Part shown: one piece after another, positions 6,182 to 8,082 of the stretch
Layout: every line of letters starts with the position of its first letter
How positions within the stretch are numbered: the first letter of the stretch is position 1
Assembly: GCA_900549445.1 (NCBI GenBank)
Contig: UROS01000107.1
Span: 1 to 8,082, forward strand
Origin: an uncultured Porphyromonadaceae bacterium
GTDB taxonomy: Bacteria; Bacteroidota; Bacteroidia; Bacteroidales; Muribaculaceae
Direction of reading: 5' to 3'
DNA length: 8,082 bases
Translations under genes and position numbers: made by a program
The notes under the pieces: generated by a model
Databases searched by the model: none
The model's input: the letters and a program-made list of their open reading frames with translations, nothing else
Told to the model about the DNA's origin: nothing

Positions 6182-6349
6182 CTGGGCGCCGGCAGAGCGG
6201 TCGCCGTTTCGCAACGCCTCGAGCACCCTGCGTTGCCGCCGTCTGATGCTCAGACGGTTGATGTAGAAGCCGGCCAAAGATGCGGCTGCAACAATGGCGG
6301 CTATGATAGCCCATTCAAGCAGGTTGTGTTCAAAGAATTGCAATGCCAT
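6155..6349 (-). CDS. Probable small single-pass membrane protein, 64 residues
   Basis: I do not recognise a family. The protein has one clear hydrophobic helix (LLEWAIIAAIVAAASLAGFYI, about residues 10-30), followed at once by a basic stretch, NRLSIRRRQRR (31-41), and a polar tail. By the positive-inside rule the C-terminus would be cytoplasmic and the short N-terminus outside. The coherent membrane-protein pattern and the ATG in a gap between two genes suggest a real gene. Against it, the end overlaps the 3' end of recO by 27 bases, and the promoter upstream is only weak: TTG at 6401-6403, then TATATTGT at 6375-6382 on the minus strand, 18 bases apart. It could be a chance frame in an alanine-rich GC context. 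Confidence 0.5.
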   Translation of the reverse strand: MALQFFEHNLLEWAIIAAIVAAASLAGFYINRLSIRRRQRRVLEALRNGDRSAGAQSEAPQDVE

Positions 6350-6388
6350 ACCGTTTTGTTTTCTTTCATATCAAACAATATATGGATA

Positions 6389-6409
6389 AAATGGTTCAGA
6401 CAACCATTT
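6389..6409. repeat. Inverted repeat between the divergent small-protein and DUF2156 genes
   Basis: AAATGGTT (6389-6396) and AACCATTT (6402-6409) are perfect 8-base arms around a 5-base spacer CAGAC. The position is between two divergent starts. Possible -33 elements on both strands (TTG on minus at 6401-6403, TTTG on plus at 6407-6410) fall within or at the edge of the repeat. This fits a dimeric regulator site acting on both promoters. It has no T tract, so it is not an obvious terminator. Confidence 0.5.
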
Positions 6410-6425
6410 GAATCCCGTGCTTGTT

Positions 6426-6437
6426 GTGTATATACAC
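6426..6437. repeat. 12-base palindrome before the DUF2156 gene
   Basis: GTGTATATACAC is a perfect palindrome ending 19 bases before the ATG at 6457. It overlaps where a -7 box would fall (TATATACA, a poor match, 18 bases after TTTG at 6407-6410). It may be an operator that covers the promoter or simply an AT-rich promoter core. Confidence 0.4.
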
Positions 6438-6456
6438 TATAAGAAAAGATTGTTTT

Positions 6457-7431
6457 ATGGCAGCCCCACGCTTTCAACGTTATGAAACCGCTGTAGCCGC
6501 TGATGCGGCAGGCGGCGGATTGCCGGAATTCCGGCGCCTCACCTCCGGCGATATAATGGAGGTGAACAGAATACTCACGGGACCGTTCCGCCCGCTCTCG
6601 CGCACCTGCGACTATTCGATCGGAGGAATTTTCATGTGGACGGACTATTTCGACTACACGTTTTCGGTTTTTTCCGACACCCTTTTCATAAAAGGCGTGA
6701 CGGAAAACAATATCACCGATGCGGCCTTTTCACTCCCGGCGGGAGCGCTGCCTCTGAAAGAATCGGTAGAGCTTCTGCGCCGGTATTGCGCCGACCACGA
6801 CGGACTGCAACTGAAATTCTCTGCCGTGCCTGCCGACCGCATCGACGAGCTGAGGAGTCTGGGCGCAACGCTCGTGGAACCGCTCGATGACTGGGCCGAC
6901 TATCTTTACAGCGCCTCATCGCTCGCCACTTTAGCCGGAAAGAAAATGAGCAAAAAGCGCAACCATGTGAACCGCTTCATGGCCGACAATCCGGACTATC
7001 GTTTAGAGCCGCTCGGGGATCATAATATAGCCGAGGTGCTGGCGTTTCTCGACAGCAAACCCACCATGCTGACGAAACCGGTGCTCGCCGACGTGGAGCG
7101 CATGCAGACCCGCAGAGTGCTGGAGAATCTGAAGCTGTATCCGATGATGGAAGGAGCGGTGTTGCGGACTGCCGGCAAAGGCCCCGTGGCGGCGTTTGCC
7201 GTGGGCGAAGTGATTGGCGACACTCTCTATGAGCATATCGAGAAGATTGACCACGAGATTTCGGGAGCGGGAGAAACAATATGCCATCTTTTCGCCGCCA
7301 TGATGACAGCCCGCCATCCCGAAATCATGTACGTCAACCGCGAGGAAGACACCGGCGATCCCGGTCTGCGCTATGCTAAAGAATCGCTCCATCCGCTTGA
7401 AAAAATCAGAAAATTCAACGTGGTTATGTGA
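6457..7431 (+). CDS. DUF2156 protein (phosphatidylglycerol lysyltransferase-like, GNAT fold)
   Basis: The protein belongs to the DUF2156 family, whose GNAT-like domains resemble the aminoacyl-transferring domain of MprF. Family features from the ATG are FRPLSRTCDYSIGGIFMWTDYFDYTFSV (about 45-71), DDWADYLYSASSLATLAGKKMSKKRNHVNRF (144-174) with its basic KKRNHVNRF motif, AAFAVGEVIGDTLYEHIEKID (245-265), and MYVNREEDTGDPGLRYAKESLHP (291-313). The length, 324 residues, is typical for the soluble, stand-alone form; there are no membrane segments, unlike MprF. The true substrate of this subgroup is not known to me, so lipid aminoacylation is only a family-based suggestion. I used the ATG at 6457; an upstream TTG in frame would add 12 unconserved residues. 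A promoter and metX follow it closely. Confidence 0.88.
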   Translation: MAAPRFQRYETAVAADAAGGGLPEFRRLTSGDIMEVNRILTGPFRPLSRTCDYSIGGIFMWTDYFDYTFSVFSDTLFIKGVTENNITDAAFSLPAGALPLKESVELLRRYCADHDGLQLKFSAVPADRIDELRSLGATLVEPLDDWADYLYSASSLATLAGKKMSKKRNHVNRFMADNPDYRLEPLGDHNIAEVLAFLDSKPTMLTKPVLADVERMQTRRVLENLKLYPMMEGAVLRTAGKGPVAAFAVGEVIGDTLYEHIEKIDHEISGAGETICHLFAAMMTARHPEIMYVNREEDTGDPGLRYAKESLHPLEKIRKFNVVM

Positions 7432-7448
7432 TTTTACTTAATATTTCT

Positions 7449-7456
7449 TATCTTTG
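7449..7456 (+). promoter_or_regulatory. Probable -7 box for metX (TATCTTTG)
   Basis: An exact TAnnTTTG match, 27 bases before the metX ATG. The -33 region falls on the stop codon of the upstream gene and is poor (TATG at 7425-7428, 20 bases away). Transcription would start near base 7463, giving a leader of about 20 bases. Confidence 0.6.
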
Positions 7457-7478
7457 CGGGTCAATTTCCCGACCTGCA
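7455..7478. repeat. Imperfect inverted repeat over the metX start region
   Basis: TGCGGGTC (7455-7462) pairs with GACCTGCA (7471-7478) through one G-U pair, around 8 unpaired bases. It overlaps the end of the -7 box and the expected transcription start, so an operator is more likely than an RNA hairpin, because the mRNA would begin inside it. Support is by pattern only. Confidence 0.35.
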
Positions 7479-7483
7479 GAGAC

Positions 7484-8082
7484 ATGGATATAAGCAAAGA
7501 ACGCTACAAAGCGCCTGCCGACGCTAAATTTTACCGCTGCGAAGAGCCCCTCAGACTCGAACTCGGCGGCGAGCTGCCGTCGTTGCAGATTGCCTACAAC
7601 ACCTACGGGCGGCTCAACGAACAGCGCGACAACGTGGTGTGGGTCTGCCATGCCCTTACAGCCAACAGCGACGTGACCGACTGGTGGCCGCACACGGTTG
7701 AAGAGGGATGTTTTCTCGACCCCGGGAAATGGTTCGTGGTGTGTGCCAACATTCTCGGCTCGCCCTACGGCACCACGGCCCCCCTTCACCTGAATCCTGC
7801 CACCGGAGAACCGTACTACAACAGTTTTCCGCGCATCACCATCCGCGACATGATCAGCGCCCACCGTCTGCTCGCCCAGCATCTCGGCATTGACCGCATC
7901 CATGCCCTCGTGGGCTGTTCGGTAGGCGGATTTCAGGCAACGGAATGGGCTGTTACGGAACCCGGCAGATTCGACCGGCTCGTGTTTCTCGCCACCGACG
8001 CCAAAGCATCGCCCTGGGCAATAGCCATAAACGAGACTCAGCGAATGTCGATAATGGCCGACGCCTCATACGGCGAACCGCG
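7484..8082 (+). CDS. metX: Homoserine O-acetyltransferase MetX (N-terminal part)
   Basis: MetX (EC 2.3.1.31) acetylates homoserine with acetyl-CoA, the first committed step of methionine synthesis by the direct sulfhydrylation route. The window contains 199 codons; the rest lies to the right. The alpha/beta-hydrolase features seen are the GGELPSLQIAYNTYGRLN start (28-45), CHALTANSDVTDWW (55-68), NILGSPYGTTAP (89-100) and the nucleophile elbow GCSVGGFQATEW (144-155). S146 is the probable catalytic serine. The aspartate and histidine of the triad would be beyond the window edge. The elbow differs from the common GGSMGGMQ form but keeps G-x-S-x-G. The family also includes succinyltransferases, and substrate choice cannot be settled from this half. 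It probably has its own promoter. Confidence 0.93.
   Translation, partial: MDISKERYKAPADAKFYRCEEPLRLELGGELPSLQIAYNTYGRLNEQRDNVVWVCHALTANSDVTDWWPHTVEEGCFLDPGKWFVVCANILGSPYGTTAPLHLNPATGEPYYNSFPRITIRDMISAHRLLAQHLGIDRIHALVGCSVGGFQATEWAVTEPGRFDRLVFLATDAKASPWAIAINETQRMSIMADASYGEP

Noticed and set aside
7448..7903. Minus-strand open frame of 151 codons opposite metX
   Set aside because: The plus strand encodes clear MetX; the reverse frame shows no family motif.

Overview
The window is a chromosomal, mostly housekeeping stretch from a member of the Bacteroidota. It probably belongs to the order Bacteroidales, and a Muribaculaceae-like gut lineage is my best guess. This rests on three things: promoters of the Bacteroidota type (TAnnTTTG -7 boxes, several with a TTG/TTTG -33 box about 19 bases upstream), no convincing Shine-Dalgarno sequences before the starts, and proteins that read as Bacteroidota versions of RecO, MetX, DUF2156 and a type II meso-DAP dehydrogenase. 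The DNA is moderately GC-rich, with C- and G-ending codons in most genes. I see no insertion sequence, phage gene, CRISPR array or other sign of recent transfer.

Layout, left to right. The 5' part of rsmA (16S rRNA dimethyltransferase) lies on the minus strand and leaves the window at base 1. A divergent control region of about 250 bases, with two palindromes, separates it from a tight plus-strand operon: pta, ackA and ddh. Pta and AckA turn acetyl-CoA into acetate plus ATP; Ddh makes meso-diaminopimelate for peptidoglycan and lysine. The operon ends at a strong hairpin. Convergent to it is an unrecognised acidic 131-residue protein on the minus strand. Its promoter overlaps the start of the divergent alkD-like DNA glycosylase gene. 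After alkD comes a stand-alone tRNA-Ser(CGA) gene with its own clear promoter and a hairpin terminator with a T tract.

The right half holds recO (recombinational repair), a probable 64-residue single-pass membrane protein on the minus strand overlapping the end of recO, a DUF2156 (GNAT-fold, phosphatidylglycerol lysyltransferase-like) gene, and the first half of metX (homoserine O-acetyltransferase), which runs off the window. The region between the small membrane protein gene and the DUF2156 gene carries two inverted repeats.

I found no evidence of a new multi-gene system. The points worth a second look are small: the palindromes in the two divergent regions, the linkage of ddh to acetate kinase, the unrecognised acidic protein, and the small membrane protein.
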